Numbered from the stretch's first letter, positions 22,850 through 34,339 are shown. The stretch: 64,000 bases of DNA from Pyrrhosoma nymphula (GCA_963573305.1 OY754329.1:62989084-63053083); one strand, 5' to 3'. A program made the numbers and translations. The notes: generated from the sequence alone by a model not told the origin.

Positions 22850-23215
22850 CATATGTCCTACTCCTCTTTACCCCATCCATAAAGCCTATTCCCTTTCTTC
22901 CCTCTAACCAACAGTCTCCCCTCTATCACGGCCTTCAGCTTTCCCTCGCCTCTCATCAACTGTTCCAACCACCTGCTCTGCCTCCCACTAATCTTCTCCC
23001 GGAGTTTCTCCTCCTCACCAATTATACCAAGCCCTTCATCATCCGTCTTCGTTTCTATCCACTGTACTTTCTCCATTCTCCTCCACACCCACATCCCAAA
23101 AGCTTGTAGCCTATTCAGCCTTTGCTCATTCTCTTTCCTCTGAGTTCACTATACTCCACCACTCAATGCTACATTTCATATTAGACTCTTCGTGAGTCCT
23201 TAATTTACATTCTTA
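22850..23215 (-). mobile_element. RTE-like RT C-terminal fragment
   Basis: The minus-strand frame 22858-23094 (78 residues) reads MWVWRRMEKVQWIETKTDDE, then an IGEEEKLREKISGRQSRWLE block, an RGEGKLKAVIEGRLL block and the start of the basic tail. Upstream on the same strand (23095-23215), NRLQAFG- and KSLI-type codons continue the family pattern in other frames. These blocks characterise the region after the RT domain in RTE-type endonuclease-reverse transcriptases. The polymerase core is missing. Confidence 0.7.
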
Positions 23216-23249
23216 CACTAAGTTCCCGTCGTCAATTTTCTCCTCTCTG

Positions 23250-24260
23250 AGAACGCCTCCTTTGACAACTCAATAAAAAAGTGGTGCGACGCGTGGCCGC
23301 TAGAATTTAATTTGAGAAAAAAGTGTTATGGTGAATATCTGGAAAAGGAAAAACTTTTATTGAAGCTATTGCACTCAGCAGAGCCAATTACATATATTAT
23401 TACATACATATTCAGGAAATAACGGTCTATCTAATCGTAAATTGGGAGTTGTTATAAGAGTACTTGGGAGGTGCGATGATATAGTTTGGGAAATCAACTA
23501 GTTCAACCTTGTTAGACCCCACTTGGAATATACTGCCAGTATTTGGGATCCTTTTGAGGTAGGCTTAAAAACCGAGTTAGAACGAGTGCAACGAAGATCG
23601 GCAAGATACTACGTAAAAAGGCCGTAATGATAACCTCGTTAGTGTTACGAGCTTTCTGCAATAACTGGGATGGGACTCGCTTTCAGAAAGTCGATTAAAA
23701 TGTCGACTAAATCTGTATGCAAGTTCCAAACCAATTTATTTTCTGATGACGTCAATAAAATTTTACGAAATCCGACATACTACGGTAGATTCGATCATAA
23801 GAATGAAATTAGGGAAATAGACTGCAGAACGGGCAGGTTTAAAATGTCATTTTTCCCGCGAACGATGAGAGACCATAACAGCTGCCAATTAGACTTTTAA
23901 GTAGGTAGTTGCCTATAGGTAGTGTAGCTAGTTAGTTGATTTACTCCTAGATGTCTGTATCCTTATCTGCTAACTAGCACTAACAGAACTTCGTGCATTT
24001 TTCCGGTTTAACTCATGTATCTCTGCCCATTATTGTAGTTGCAAAATACATAAATACAAATAGTTTCTCTAGCATTGTTGGCATGTCTATGTTTGTGAAA
24101 TTTTGCCTCCCAACAAGTATTAGCAGGTTTTTGCTGATGCATCAACAGTCGTAATTAAATTAACTTTTATAGAGCAATGTGTGATGAAAGCTGGTGACAA
24201 CTCTCCCCCAGCCCCTTGGGGTGGCTTGCAGGTTATTAAGTAGATGTAGGTATTCTCTTT
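23250..24260 (+). mobile_element. CR1/L2-like retrotransposon 3' fragment, subfamily 2
   Basis: Starts in the RT thumb region (KWCDAWPLEFNLRKK, about 23278-23325). It then shows NLVRPHLEYTASIWDPFEVG (about 23500), LKTELERVQRRSARYY, and an open C-terminal stretch including LRNPTYYGRFDHKNEIREID and FFPRTMRDHNSCQLDF. The frame is broken several times before 23670. A UTR of about 350 bp follows and ends in GGCTTGCAGGTTATTAAGTA and GATGTAGG, the GATGTA-type 3' tail shared with the other CR1-like copies. A second, inverted copy lies at 59520-60270. Confidence 0.75.
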
Positions 24261-24876
24261 CTCCCATATTTACGGTTGAGCCCATGTTCTTCCAACGTAC
24301 TACTACATACAAACCAAGTAATTGGTTTGATCCTTCTGCTCCCGTTTTTTCTCGCCTAATTGAATGGTCAGCCCCAGTCAGCCCCCCTTATCTTTTGTAT
24401 AGAAAGCCTCATTATTTGTGTTTTTCTATGATTGGTCTTCACTACCTACGTGATTCGCGCACTGATTTTCTAATGCATCCATCAGTCTGCGATCCTCTCA
24501 ATGAATGATCAGCGGTCCTACTGTTTTTGTTATTTATCTTCTCTCTCTCTTACCAGGTCCTCGGCATGAACGTCAAAAATCAATGTTGAAAACAGGGCTT
24601 GTCTTGCCCCTCCACTTGTGACTGTCCATATTGGTTCTCTGACAGCCACTCTCTCCTGTGCAGTCTTGGCCTTAAGCAGTTTTCAAATCGGTCATATATC
24701 ACTTCTATCTTCTCGTATTTTCATGGGTATATTATTTTTTTAACAGGCTATACTGATATATACATGGTAAATTTAATTTATTGATCTGTAAGCTCACCAT
24801 ATTGTACGATTTAATTAGTACATATTCTGCTGCATGTAACCTGTGAAGCTATCAGCAGACGATTTTAATTTTTTTT
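24261..24876. other. Spacer, nothing recognised
   Basis: The open frame at 24194-24508 overlaps the CR1-like tail and has no domain. Nothing else stands out. Confidence 0.3.
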
Positions 24877-24974
24877 GGGAATTCCTCCGGGTTAAATTGG
24901 TTAACAGCACCGTCGTTTTAACGGACGACTCGTCCATCGTCATCAGGGTGAGTATTTAACCCGGCGGAATTCCC
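24877..24974 (-). ncRNA. Hammerhead candidate with extended stem I (module H)
   Basis: Read on the minus strand. An outer inverted repeat (24954-24974 with 24877-24897, 21 nt, one mismatch) brackets a hammerhead-like core. CACC (24950-24947) pairs with GGTG (24911-24908) as proximal stem I. CTGATGA spans 24946-24940. Stem II is GGACG-AGT-CGTCC. TTAAAACGAC sits in place of the usual GAAACGUC. The core therefore departs from consensus on the 3' side (TAA for GAA, and A for U in stem III), which may abolish activity. The outer repeat extends stem I, unlike elements A-E where the module itself is duplicated. Confidence 0.5.
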
Positions 24975-25860
24975 GAGAAAATTTTACAAGCATTATTCAC
25001 CGGGAAATAATAAAATCCTATTTTATCTGTAGACGCTTTAACACTTAAGAGCTGCGGGAAATGTACTTCGACATATTCACGGGTAACGGGACGGGAAAAA
25101 CATATGCACGCTTGACTGTCATCTTAGTGCCCCTTCTAGCCCCTTCATTGAGGTTGATGGCCCGCCCTTCCCAAGATGGGTTTGAATGATCACTCATTCT
25201 CATAATTCCGGAGTAAGGCCCTCTATGTCAGGGTAACTAGGGATGGGCGCGTGTTCTCCGGACTATATTTACGACCGTGTTACCTTCCAACTTCAGTATT
25301 CGATACTTTGGCTAAAATTATGGGATATGTACTGTTGGATGTCAAATTTATCGTAAAATAGCTACGAAAGTAAATTTTGTGTGCGCATTCCATAACTGTT
25401 CAGCATAAAATAAATTAATTTATATAGCTATTGGGTTTCCAATAGTGCTCGGCAATGAATGCATTCCTAATCCCGCGGATAACTAGGGCCAACTACCTAC
25501 GCTATAAGGGGGGAATATTCTTTTACGGCACATAGTGATAGCGAAGACACCAGACAGCCACAGCTGAAGGGTTAAATATTGATATTGTTTCTTTTTTTAT
25601 ATTTACTTGGACAAAGGTGAAAGTAAGCCAATCCTAAGTTTGTGCACCAGATACCTCTCCCACTCTTATTATTGCCTTGCCTTGGGTCTGGACTCTGGAG
25701 TTACGGCATTGCTCTCTTTCGTGTGTGTTGTTTTCTTATTCACGGAAAGTTTTGGTACCATTGAATTTTCCCCAAATGATCCCTCAAGTTAGCATTAGCT
25801 TGTTGGTAATAGCGTCCCGAGTTGAAATATGAGGGAATCTGCTAGATTTCATAACACTCA
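24975..25860. other. Spacer, nothing recognised
   Basis: No gene or repeat identified. Confidence 0.3.
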
Positions 25861-26062
25861 ATCTTAGAGTGTGGAGCCATTGACACACCGGTTCTCGTAA
25901 GATCACCGAAGTTCAGCAATGTCGGGCTCGGACGGTGGTTAGATGGGTGACCATACATACCATCACCGTGGCGCTCTTGTACCCTGTCTGCATGTGGCAG
26001 ACAGACATGGGCTTGACACAATGGCATCTTTCGAAGCCCCCCCTACAAACAATCTATCTATC
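25861..26062 (+). mobile_element. 5S rRNA-derived SINE (SINE3 type)
   Basis: The segment 25885-25955 aligns by eye with the internal region of 5S rRNA: CACCGGTTCTCGTAAGATCA, CCGAAGTTCAGCAATGTCGG, GCTCGG and TTAGATGGGTGACC. It covers the box A, intermediate element and box C region of the 5S internal promoter. The 5' and 3' ends of a true 5S gene are missing. An unrelated body follows (GACAGACATGGGCTTGACAC), ending in a short ATCT repeat (AATCTATCTATCTAGA, about 26050-26065). This head-body-microsatellite layout is that of a SINE3. Confidence 0.8.
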
Positions 26063-28024
26063 TAGAGTGTCGCGTGGGAATTATGTTACTCTCGACTTTT
26101 AAATAAACCTTCCAAGTGATGATTACTGTTTAATCACTGGATGAAGGGACTTTGTGTGAAGGAAAATACTGTAATAAAAGACTGGGCGGAAATCGGCCTA
26201 TGAACAACCAATATCAATTGCTTGCACATTAACGCTTGCGTTTGTGACATACTTAAGTCATGTTTGGTAATTGAGCCATTGGAATTTGTCAACATTTCTA
26301 ACGCTACCACAATTTTTTCGTGCGTATCTACTTTCAAATTTTTTTAAATTTTTATTTCTGTAGGGTTTTAATGATCTTTTCTGGCGAAAATTAAGGTATT
26401 GAATTATTAAAATAGAGTAAATGATTTCATCTTCCTCATGCTACCCATGCTGCGTTTTCCTGAGTAATAAAAAGATTATGCAACACTCTCCGTTTTATAT
26501 TCATTTGGTGGAAACGTATCAGAACCAATCAAACTCCACCTAGCCACCCACGTCTACTTGATATCCTTCAAGCCGGGCGAGCTGGGAACACGGGGTTGGA
26601 CGCTTTCCATGCGCCACAAGGTCATAAGGCTAGCAGCGAACACCATGCCTTCTGGAACGAAAAGCTTTGTGATGGAGAGATGGAAGCAGATGATCTCGTT
26701 GAGATTCGAGACACGTCCTGCGACTCGAGATAAAGCGGGATAGACGAGAGGAGCACGCACGCATACCTTTGCCTCGCTTTCAAGCGAGAGATCTAATGGC
26801 AGGATACGCCTTTATTTCTAAAAAAAAACAAAATACTGTTCCAGGGCGCACCCTGTGTGGTTCGCATCAAACTATCATTTCTGGGGGAGAAAATCGGGCC
26901 ACGGAATACTAAGACATGAGGGGTAGAAGAGCTGGCGTCATTTGCCGGCTATGAGGAGGAAAAAATAATGAGAAAGGGAAAGGCTTGCCGGCTGAATGTA
27001 ATTTTCGTAGCGGGGAGGGACCTGTTTCGGGTCCATGACTTATAAGGGGACGTTCTGCCGCGGTGACGGCTTGCATCGCGTCGACGCCGGAAAGAATACT
27101 CCACTTTTCGCGGAAACAAAGAGGAAGGCATCGATCTGCTCCCTGAGACCACGCGGTCGGGATAAAGACGTTGCGGGATATTAAAATCGGGCTCATGGAT
27201 CATGGATCCATCTACCGCTGATGTTTTTTTAATCTAAAATTAGACTCTCTCTCTGATAGAATAGTAAAAGCAACTTTTTTAACCTTTGATAATAACGCAT
27301 GGTTGAACCCATGGTTGGATTTCATTAAACAATTTGCGTGGAAACTTTTCTTTTTACACAATGAAAGAAATGATTCGCTCTGTCCCTAAGCATTTTATTT
27401 CATCCTTTAAGAGATTTTTATGCTCATTATAATTTGGCAGGTCTTCTACCTATTGTAGATTGATGTTTTGTTAGCCCCCCTTATATTTCCATTTTGGAAT
27501 TGTCTTTAACCTTTCCTGTACACAACTCTCTATTTTCTCGCTATTGAGTCTCTTTTAAGGTCTTCATACTTTCTGCCTTCCCTTTGCGTCGACCAAAATT
27601 CCAATTCCTTCCCTTCTACTTCCGAACCCACCCAACGTCCATCCCTATCCCACCCAAATTCTACGCTCTCTCCTCTCTCAATTCGTCCCCCATTCATTTT
27701 TGCTGGCTTCTCCGAATCTCCACCACATATTTTCCTTCCTTCCCTACCATCTATAACACTTTCTCTTTTGCCTTTCTCGCTGTATAGCTTGCATACCCTA
27801 AATAAAAGCAAAGGCCTCCGGTTTAACTTAGTGGAAATCGTGTACGCCACTCAGTAAATTCGTACATAGTACCTATATTCCACACTTTTTTCGTCATTAC
27901 CAACATTGGTTACGAAATTAAATGTAATTTTTAATATAATTTAATACCTTGGTAATGCCATTTCATGTTAAAACCACGGTTGGTAGTGATACAATAGTGT
28001 GGAAATCAGAAAATACGAATCTAT
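26063..28024. other. Spacer with GC-richer open frames of uncertain status
   Basis: Between 26520 and 27200 the DNA is richer in G+C than its surroundings. It holds short frames, for example 26558-26743 plus (no ATG at the first codon) and 26909-27203 minus, without any recognised domain or start and splice support. The minus frame 27530-27850 is Glu/Arg/Gly rich and unrecognised. None can be called a gene. Confidence 0.3.
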
Positions 28025-28130
28025 AAAGTGTTGCTTCCTCCACACCCACCCACAATTCAAAAGCCTTCTCAGCTATATGCCTACGTAAATCTTTCCGAAA
28101 GGACTGTGTCTTGATCCAATGTAACACTAT
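28025..28130 (-). mobile_element. Possible RTE-like fragment
   Basis: On the minus strand EKAFELWVGVEEA resembles the RLQAFGMWVWRRMEK block of the copies at 22.9 and 37.9 kb. Too short for certainty. Confidence 0.3.
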
Positions 28131-28435
28131 GCACCATAATTAAAGTTTTAACTTTTCTTCTTGCATTTCCTCGGAGTCCTTCTCATCAATTCCCTTCTCT
28201 TCGTCAATGCGTCCTTCGCCAGTGCATTTCTACATCATGTTTGACTGACTGAATGTTGTGACAATTAGAAGAGCTGCGCATAAAAGTTAGCAATGACGTC
28301 CTTCCGTTACTAATCCTGAGTTTCATCTCTCAACTCCTGCTGAGTATCCGGCTAGTACATTTTTGCGCGGAAAAGGTTGGTAACGCGACACGAAATATCT
28401 TTCTATGTTTCTTCCATTTACATTTTTCATGAAAA

Positions 28436-28492
28436 AGGCTGGGATTCTAGCGCCAAGTGCCTTAAACAATTGAGCTACTTACGACTCCTCTT
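28436..28492 (-). mobile_element. tRNA-headed SINE remnant
   Basis: On the minus strand GTAGCTCAATTGTTTAAGGC is an A-box-like start and GCACTTGGCGCTAGAATCCC continues into a decayed B-box-like part. The same head occurs at 49803-49877 and, more diverged, at 44971-45050. Confidence 0.45.
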
Positions 28493-29054
28493 CCATTGTG
28501 AATTCTGCGGAATACGTAGAGGTGCTAAATGAGAGCAGCTAGTTGCTAAATGTTCCCACGAGTGCAATGGGCTCCCACAGCTTACAATGCCTCGAAGTAC
28601 TCGCATTCGTGCGCATGTCGCCATATTCCAAGAGTTAAAGACACTTTTTACCACATGGGTGCTTACCTTTGGCGGACTAAATGCATTATACTTTCAACGG
28701 AAGTCACCCGCTCCGGCTATAAATGAGTGAGCGAAATTCACTGTGAATTCAGAATGATTTTTTCAAAATGTTTGAAATTCGCAAAGTTGTGTATCAGGAG
28801 AAAGTGACTTTCGTTCAAGTTCCACCATCGTCTCCAGCAGTCGTCAACCCAATGATTTGTTTGTTGCAGCTTTTCATCCATTGTTTTTTCAGCTAAACGT
28901 TTTATTTCTTCACATCGGTCTTAATTTTAACATTTTGATAAATTGATTAGAACATTCCATACTTGGCCTTCTTCAATAATTCTTCTCATTTATTTTTACC
29001 AACATTACTGTTTTAAAATGACTTCTGTGTCACAGATTGTGTAAAATATGCTTG

Positions 29055-29240
29055 TATCTCCTCCTTCAGCGAGTTTTCATCTAGCATCTTTTCTCGCCAG
29101 CTCTTCGTTGGTCTTCTTCACTGGTGATCCTCTCCGTCCATTTGACCGTTGTCATTCTTCTCTAGCACCCAAATGCATACCATTGCTTCCAACCTCCTTT
29201 TTTGCAGCTGCTACCCTCTAAGGTTCACGTTAAGCTGTGC
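29055..29240 (-). mobile_element. RTE-like RT C-terminal fragment
   Basis: On the minus strand a RRLEAM start changes frame to RRMTTVKWTERITSEEDQRR, then AGEKMLDENSLKEE. This is the RRM..WTE.I..EE...GE+ block order of the RTE C-terminal region. It carries at least one frameshift. Confidence 0.55.
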
Positions 29241-29558
29241 ACTATGCAGGCCACTTAAGAACAGATCGGGAGCAGAGTTTATGTGCACCTGACTATAAAA
29301 TAATTTCGATATTTGCATCCGCGATTATTGTTGATTTATTGATTTTCATGAAATGCGTGGAACATAGATGATGAAAAGTTTGTAAGTACTCTGGGGTACA
29401 ATATTTCTTTTAAACATATATATTGAACGAATTCGTGAAATATTTACAAATTATTCGGTTGTGACTGTTGGGTACATAAATAATGCTAGTCACCTATTGG
29501 AAAGCTAGCGAACGTTTTGCCTGCGAGCACTGTTCTATTCATCGTCGTTTGTGCGTAC

Positions 29559-30115
29559 TTAAGGTAGTTTGAGCGAGATATTTCCCAATTCATAATGGAG
29601 ACCATATTCGAATTTTATTTTTTAATTTCAGCGTCTGTAAGAAGTTTGAAGTAAATATTGTAACATTAATGGCGCAAAAATATAGTTATATATGACAAAA
29701 ATTCTCGGTAATGAAATAAATATATCGACTTAAGTCTCTGACTTGACTCATTTTTTCTCGCCGTACGACTAAAAAGCCTTCAAAACAGCAGGTTTTTTTT
29801 TCGATTCGATTTCGATTACTGCGGTGAGTAATAGATTAATTTTTATAAATAGCTGAAAAACGTATAAACTATGCACCGTTAGTTTTTGTCGAGATGGTGT
29901 TGTAAATTCCTATTTTTTCCATATTCTCCCTCTGGGGCTCACAGCCGTAATCTATCCCATGTAAAACAGCTTGTATTTCAGGCAAATTACTCGAAAAGTA
30001 GTTCGAAAAGGGGTTTATATTTTGATATAATTGAAAACATGGGAGTTTCTTCTTTAAAATGAGGTCAAATTCATCAAATTCTAGGTGAAGTGATTTTTCG
30101 CTCAAACTACCTTAA
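29559..30115. mobile_element. MITE with TTAA ends
   Basis: The 557-bp segment begins TTAAGGTAGTTTGAGCGA and ends TCGCTCAAACTACCTTAA. That is a perfect 18-bp inverted terminus whose outer 4 bases, TTAA, would be the target-site duplication. TTAA duplication is typical of piggyBac and Sola3 transposons. There is no transposase; the minus frame 29869-30105 begins at the right terminus and looks non-coding. A single copy was seen in this window. Confidence 0.7.
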
Positions 30116-31479
30116 ACGCACTTATGTATTCCGAACTACGCAAACTTCAACACCTACAAGTTTGTAATTATATAAATTAAATGGAAAGCTTACAATATCT
30201 TTTTCTAGCAACGTTCATCACCGGTTATCTCACTTCACAGGCAGCAATATTTTTCCACATGCGGCAGAATACTTACACTTGAAGTTGCAATGTTTCGAAT
30301 TTGCGGTTACCGCAAAAATCGTCCATGGGAACATATTTATTAGGTCCGGCACGCCCTGATAGAGAGAATTTCTCTCTCCGCCAGCTCCGTTTCGTTTTTC
30401 TTGCTTCCGCAATTTCCACTCCCATTGTAGCCACACCTGGATTTCACTCGAAAGTTAATCCACTTGAAGGAAGGAACCGTTGATTTCAATTTCCAATGGT
30501 TTGTTTCGGTGTATTCTTTTTATCTCGAACAATACTTTTCAATTTGGAATTTACTTTACCTCGCGTTCATTCACTCTCTTGTATATTCTCTCCGGGCTTG
30601 TGAAAAAGGTTCTAACTTAATGAAGAGCTGGGGTGCACAAAGGAATACTGGTATTAATCTTGATTAACAGCCTCGTCAACGGCGGATTTACATGGATTAT
30701 TTTATCACAACGGATTGACTTTGGAGAGACTGCTCGATCTGGAAGATGGGAAAACGCTGTAATAACTTCGTGTTTGCGAGATTGTTTTTATTCCTCCTCT
30801 TTTGAACAAAGGCATGTAATTATTAACGATTTTTACTTGAAATAGCATTTTAAGGAGAAAAATCTGTGTATAGCATCATGAGTACCAGTAATAAGCTGGA
30901 AGAAAATCCGAGGAAAATGGGCACTGTGAAGAAAATGCTTGGAATTTCATGTGTTTGAGCTAGCACCCAATGGTAAAATTTTTCCTTCAAACGTTTTCAA
31001 TAAATCGTCAACTTTTATTAAAAATTTATGTATGTCACAATGAACAGTACGTGAGCAACATACATGCGATAAATTCGCAGTTCATTGTCCCATATCTTGG
31101 GCTTAGGGATCATACACATTTTGCTATAGGATCCCAAACCGCCCTTAAAGGACCTTATGGAATGAAAATATTCCCTGTAAATGTGAAATTATATACAAAT
31201 GCTTTTCCACGGTTAATGATCGGATGTGACCATAGTTTTAAATAGCAACGGTAAATAAGTATTCTTCGTTTCTGTCCATCTACCGAGAGAGTATGTGATT
31301 GCTTTTGGGATAAAAATAGACGCGCCTCTATTCCTCTTTATTTAATTAGAATATGTATTAAAAACTATGATCAAATTCCATTTAGTTTACACTCGGCATG
31401 TCAAAACTCGTGGGATTACTCTTACGATAAAAAACATTAACAGTGGCACACCGACTTTTCATTGGCAATAACATAGCCG
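30116..31479. other. Spacer, nothing recognised
   Basis: Short frames at 30230-30436, 30464-30845 and 30970-31245 show no recognised domain. Confidence 0.3.
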
Positions 31480-31833
31480 TAGCCATATTTTCTCAGTTGG
31501 TGGGCGTAGTTAGCAGGGGAAGCGATCGACAATTGAGGTCATTTGAACCATGAAGGATAGGTGGGCTGGTTGCAGAGTGATTAAATGTTTTGAGAATGGT
31601 GAAATGGTGGAGAGAAACCCGATGTTGGCATTAGTGAAAGGCACCAAGGAGACCACCGTTTTACGTCCCACCCGGCGGATTGAATATTGTCCTTGTAATG
31701 CTCTCCACATTGTAAGTAGTTATCGGGATACAGAATTGAATTAAACCATAGAGTATATTTACTCTATAATTACACTCATTACTAGGCTATTATTGGGATT
31801 CCACGAAAAAAATTTCTACCGCTGCCAGTACTC
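31480..31833 (-). mobile_element. SINE sigma, distal part (split by CR1 insertion)
   Basis: Body of SINE sigma, matching 54985-55190: GAATGGTGAAATGGTGGAGA, GTGAAAGGCACCAAGGAGAC and TTTCTACCGCTGCCAG. The last block is where the tRNA T-arm joins the body. The match breaks at 31833 and resumes at 33156 after the CR1-like element. Confidence 0.65.
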
Positions 31834-33046
31834 TGACGTTCATTTCATTAACATCGATTATAGGCAAGATACTCGAACATATCGTCGTTAGCAATATCAT
31901 GACGTTCCTGGACAGTCGTAATGTCCTCCATGGCTCTCAGCACGGCTTCCGGAAAGGTAGATCATGTGAAACACAACTCGCGCTCTTTCTTCATGACGTT
32001 CTCAAATCTGGTGAATCGAAAAGACAAGTTGACGCATTATTTCTAGATTTTAAGAAAGCTTTCGACACGGTACCTCATAACAAACTTTTATACAAATTAC
32101 AGTCATGCGGCCTAAACGAAACAGTAGTAAACTGGATACGCGACTTTTTGAGTGATCGTAAGCAAAAAGTAGTTCTTGACGGAATTAGCTCTGATGTAGT
32201 TAAAGTGACATCAGGTGTCCCGCAAGGAAGCGTGATCGGCCCCCTTTTGTTCATTATATAATAAATGACCTATGCTCTCGAATTAGCAGTAAAATACGTT
32301 TATTTGCCGACGACGCCGTCATCTATCGTGAAATTAGTGATCACTCTGACTTTAAAACTCTATCATCGGATTTAAACAACGTTCATGTGTGGAGCCAAGA
32401 GTGGGGACTCTAACTTAATCTGAGCAAATGCACGGCAGTACATTTCTTGCAGAGGTCGTCCAACTATTCCCATGTATATGCTGTGGATGGTGTTAACATA
32501 AAGGCGACAGATGAAGTGAAGTATCTAGGACTTATGATAACTTCGGACCTATCGCGGGGAACACATATAAGAAATATTTGTGGCAGAGCTCTGAAGAAGC
32601 TAGGAATCGTCAAGCGTATTGTGGGAAGATTTTCAGATGAAAAAGTAAAAGAGAGGTGCTATTTCGCACTCGTCCGGTCACACCTTGAATATGCAGCGAG
32701 CATATGGGATCCGGTGCAGAAAGACTTAGTCCGGGAACTTAATAAAATACAAAGGAAAGCTGCGTGATTCGTCAAAAACTGCTACGAGAGTACAGACAGC
32801 GTTACACAGATGTTAAACGAATTAGGCTGGGAGCCGCTAGAGACTCGGAGGCTGCGCGCTAGGCTTAGATTGCTCGAACAATTGAGAATAGATATCTTTC
32901 AGAGCGACACGGAGAACATCATATTAGAACCCCACTATATTTCCAGGTCCGACAGAAACGATAAATTAAGAGAGATATTTTGCCGAACGGATAGGTATGG
33001 AAATTTGTTTTCCCCCCGAACAATAAGGGACTATAATAAATGCTAG
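31834..33046 (+). pseudogene. Reverse transcriptase, broken
   Basis: RNA-dependent DNA polymerase of the CR1-like element, partial. Motifs in order: TSIIGKILEH (about 31852), HGFRKGRSCETQLA, DFKKAFDTVPH (about 32045), SGVPQGSVIGPLLF (about 32209), then a frameshift at about 32258. The catalytic FADD follows at 32303-32314 in the new frame. The thumb and C-terminal region continue with a stop at 32411 (where copy 2 has GLELNLSK) and a TGA at 32765 where copy 2 has CGA. The C-terminus CRTDRYG is near 32983. The endonuclease domain is missing. It cannot make a working enzyme. Confidence 0.85.
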
Positions 33047-33155
33047 GCGTAATTTCATTAGAGCGTTTCCTTTTTATATGTAAACGGCTGGTGTCCTAAC
33101 ACTCCCCGCCACACGCCTATTGAGGCGGCTTGCGGGGTAGTATGTAGATGTAGAT
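31834..33155 (+). mobile_element. CR1/L2-like retrotransposon, 5'-truncated, copy 1
   Basis: A 1.32-kb insertion flanked by GTACTC (31828-31833 and 33156-33161). It carries most of a reverse transcriptase and a 3' UTR, ending in GGGGTAGTATGTAGATGTAG-type DNA, a GATGTA microsatellite tail. Such 3' short-repeat tails and 5' truncation fit the CR1/L2 branch of the Jockey superfamily. The clade is inferred from motifs only. The 3' 800 bp is very similar to 49878-50690. Confidence 0.85.
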
Positions 33156-33235
33156 GTACTCGAAGCTCAGTCTTTGGGAAGGTAGGCCAGTCCTCTAGCC
33201 ACCACACCAAGCCAGTTCTCTTTATATCTTTAAGC
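33156..33235 (-). mobile_element. SINE sigma, tRNA-like head (right of CR1 insertion)
   Basis: Continues the sigma copy broken at 31833: CGAAGCTCAG and TAGGCCAGTCCTCTAGCCAC align with CGAACCCAG and GAGGCCAGTGTTCTATCCAC at 55198-55240. On the minus strand it reads as a decayed tRNA-like head with an A-box-like GTGGTGGCTAGAGG. Confidence 0.6.
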
Positions 33236-33424
33236 AAGGGATAAGCATAGTGAGAAGAACAGATGGAATAAGAGCAAAAGTTAATAACAAATCCTGGAGA
33301 ATATAATGGAATCTTTCCACTAATTATAGATAGAGAAAAAATAACTCTCCCATTCCCTATTTAAAGAATCTGCTTTTAATGTGGAATTGCAGTGTTATTT
33401 CTCATTTTTTCCGAGAGGATATGC

Positions 33425-33690
33425 TTAGATGATTTCAGGGAAATGATTTATTTTTAGCTGAAACTTTGCTACGAGAACAACCTTCCTGAAAAAAGGCTGA
33501 AGCTCGAGGCATCTCGATCTTCTTTGAGGAATAAGCATCGCGGATTACCGTCGACGGGATTGGAACACGGACCCTCTGAATGGAATGCCAATATTTTAGA
33601 CACCAAACCCTGTTTGGTTGCGGAAAAATACGAGATTTGGAAGAGATGCAAAGGTCCATGGATGCTCACCTGTACGCCGAGGTAGTGCGC
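33425..33690 (-). mobile_element. SINE tau, copy 2
   Basis: Same family as 18318-18560 (AGCTGAAACTTTGCTACGA, CTTCCTGAAAA, ATCTCGATCTTCTTTGAG). The minus-strand tRNA-like head lies at about 33552-33625: an A-box-like TTTGGTGTCTAAAATATTGG and a B-box-like GTGTTCCAATCCC. The gene-like open frames in both strands here are accidental. Confidence 0.5.
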
Positions 33691-34135
33691 TAACATTTCG
33701 CAGGCTCTGAGCGGAATTTGCTTTTTGCCTTAAGGGGGCAGTCGGGACAAGGGGGCTATTTGCTCCGGTTTCGGATTAGGGTCATAAATTCGGGATCGGG
33801 AATGGAGCTCTGAACCCCGACCACGGGGTCCTCATGGGTCCCCCGTGAGCCTTGGCCGAAGCGGTCAACGGGAGGTGAACGGTGAGAAGTTAGGGCTTTC
33901 CGTAAGGTGTTTTGTCCCATCTGCGAAAATCTCACGTTACTGTTATAGGGCCGAGATTCCCTATATTCACTGGTTTTATTCCCTTCGGATAATTTACGCC
34001 TTGCTGAATGATTTATTTTATTTAGGTCTCAGTACTGGCCTGTAAAAAGCTCGTAAAAGATGCGCAGTGGACGGTTTCGGTATTGGAAGGGTCTATTTTT
34101 TTAAATCCAGTCATAGCGGGTGGATGAATAGTAGC
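33691..34135. other. Spacer, nothing recognised
   Basis: No gene or repeat recognised. Confidence 0.3.
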
Positions 34136-34339
34136 TGTGTGCCCTTGTTTACTTTTATCTAACCTGCATCTAATGCGCCGAATATCCTATCTACATTCAA
34201 AATTGAGTTTTAGAGGTGATTGCATTTTTCGCTTCCACTCCTCACACCTTAGATACGAGAGGATCGATGCAGTAAATCTACCAAATCACACCTCATCAAT
34301 CATCCCTTCCCTATCCTTATTATTTTTTCTTATTCCTTC

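Noticed and set aside
25861..25990. Functional 5S rRNA gene
   Set aside because: Only the internal promoter region resembles 5S; the ends do not pair and no T-run terminator follows at the right place.
27530..27850. 106-residue minus frame rich in Gly, Glu and Arg
   Set aside because: The opposite strand is pyrimidine-rich, there is no recognisable domain, and composition alone can explain the open frame.
29495..29550. Possible further hammerhead module on the minus strand (GCAAAACGTTCGCTAG)
   Set aside because: Stem I does not pair and the core is too diverged. Its closeness to the TTAA MITE border makes chance similarity likely.
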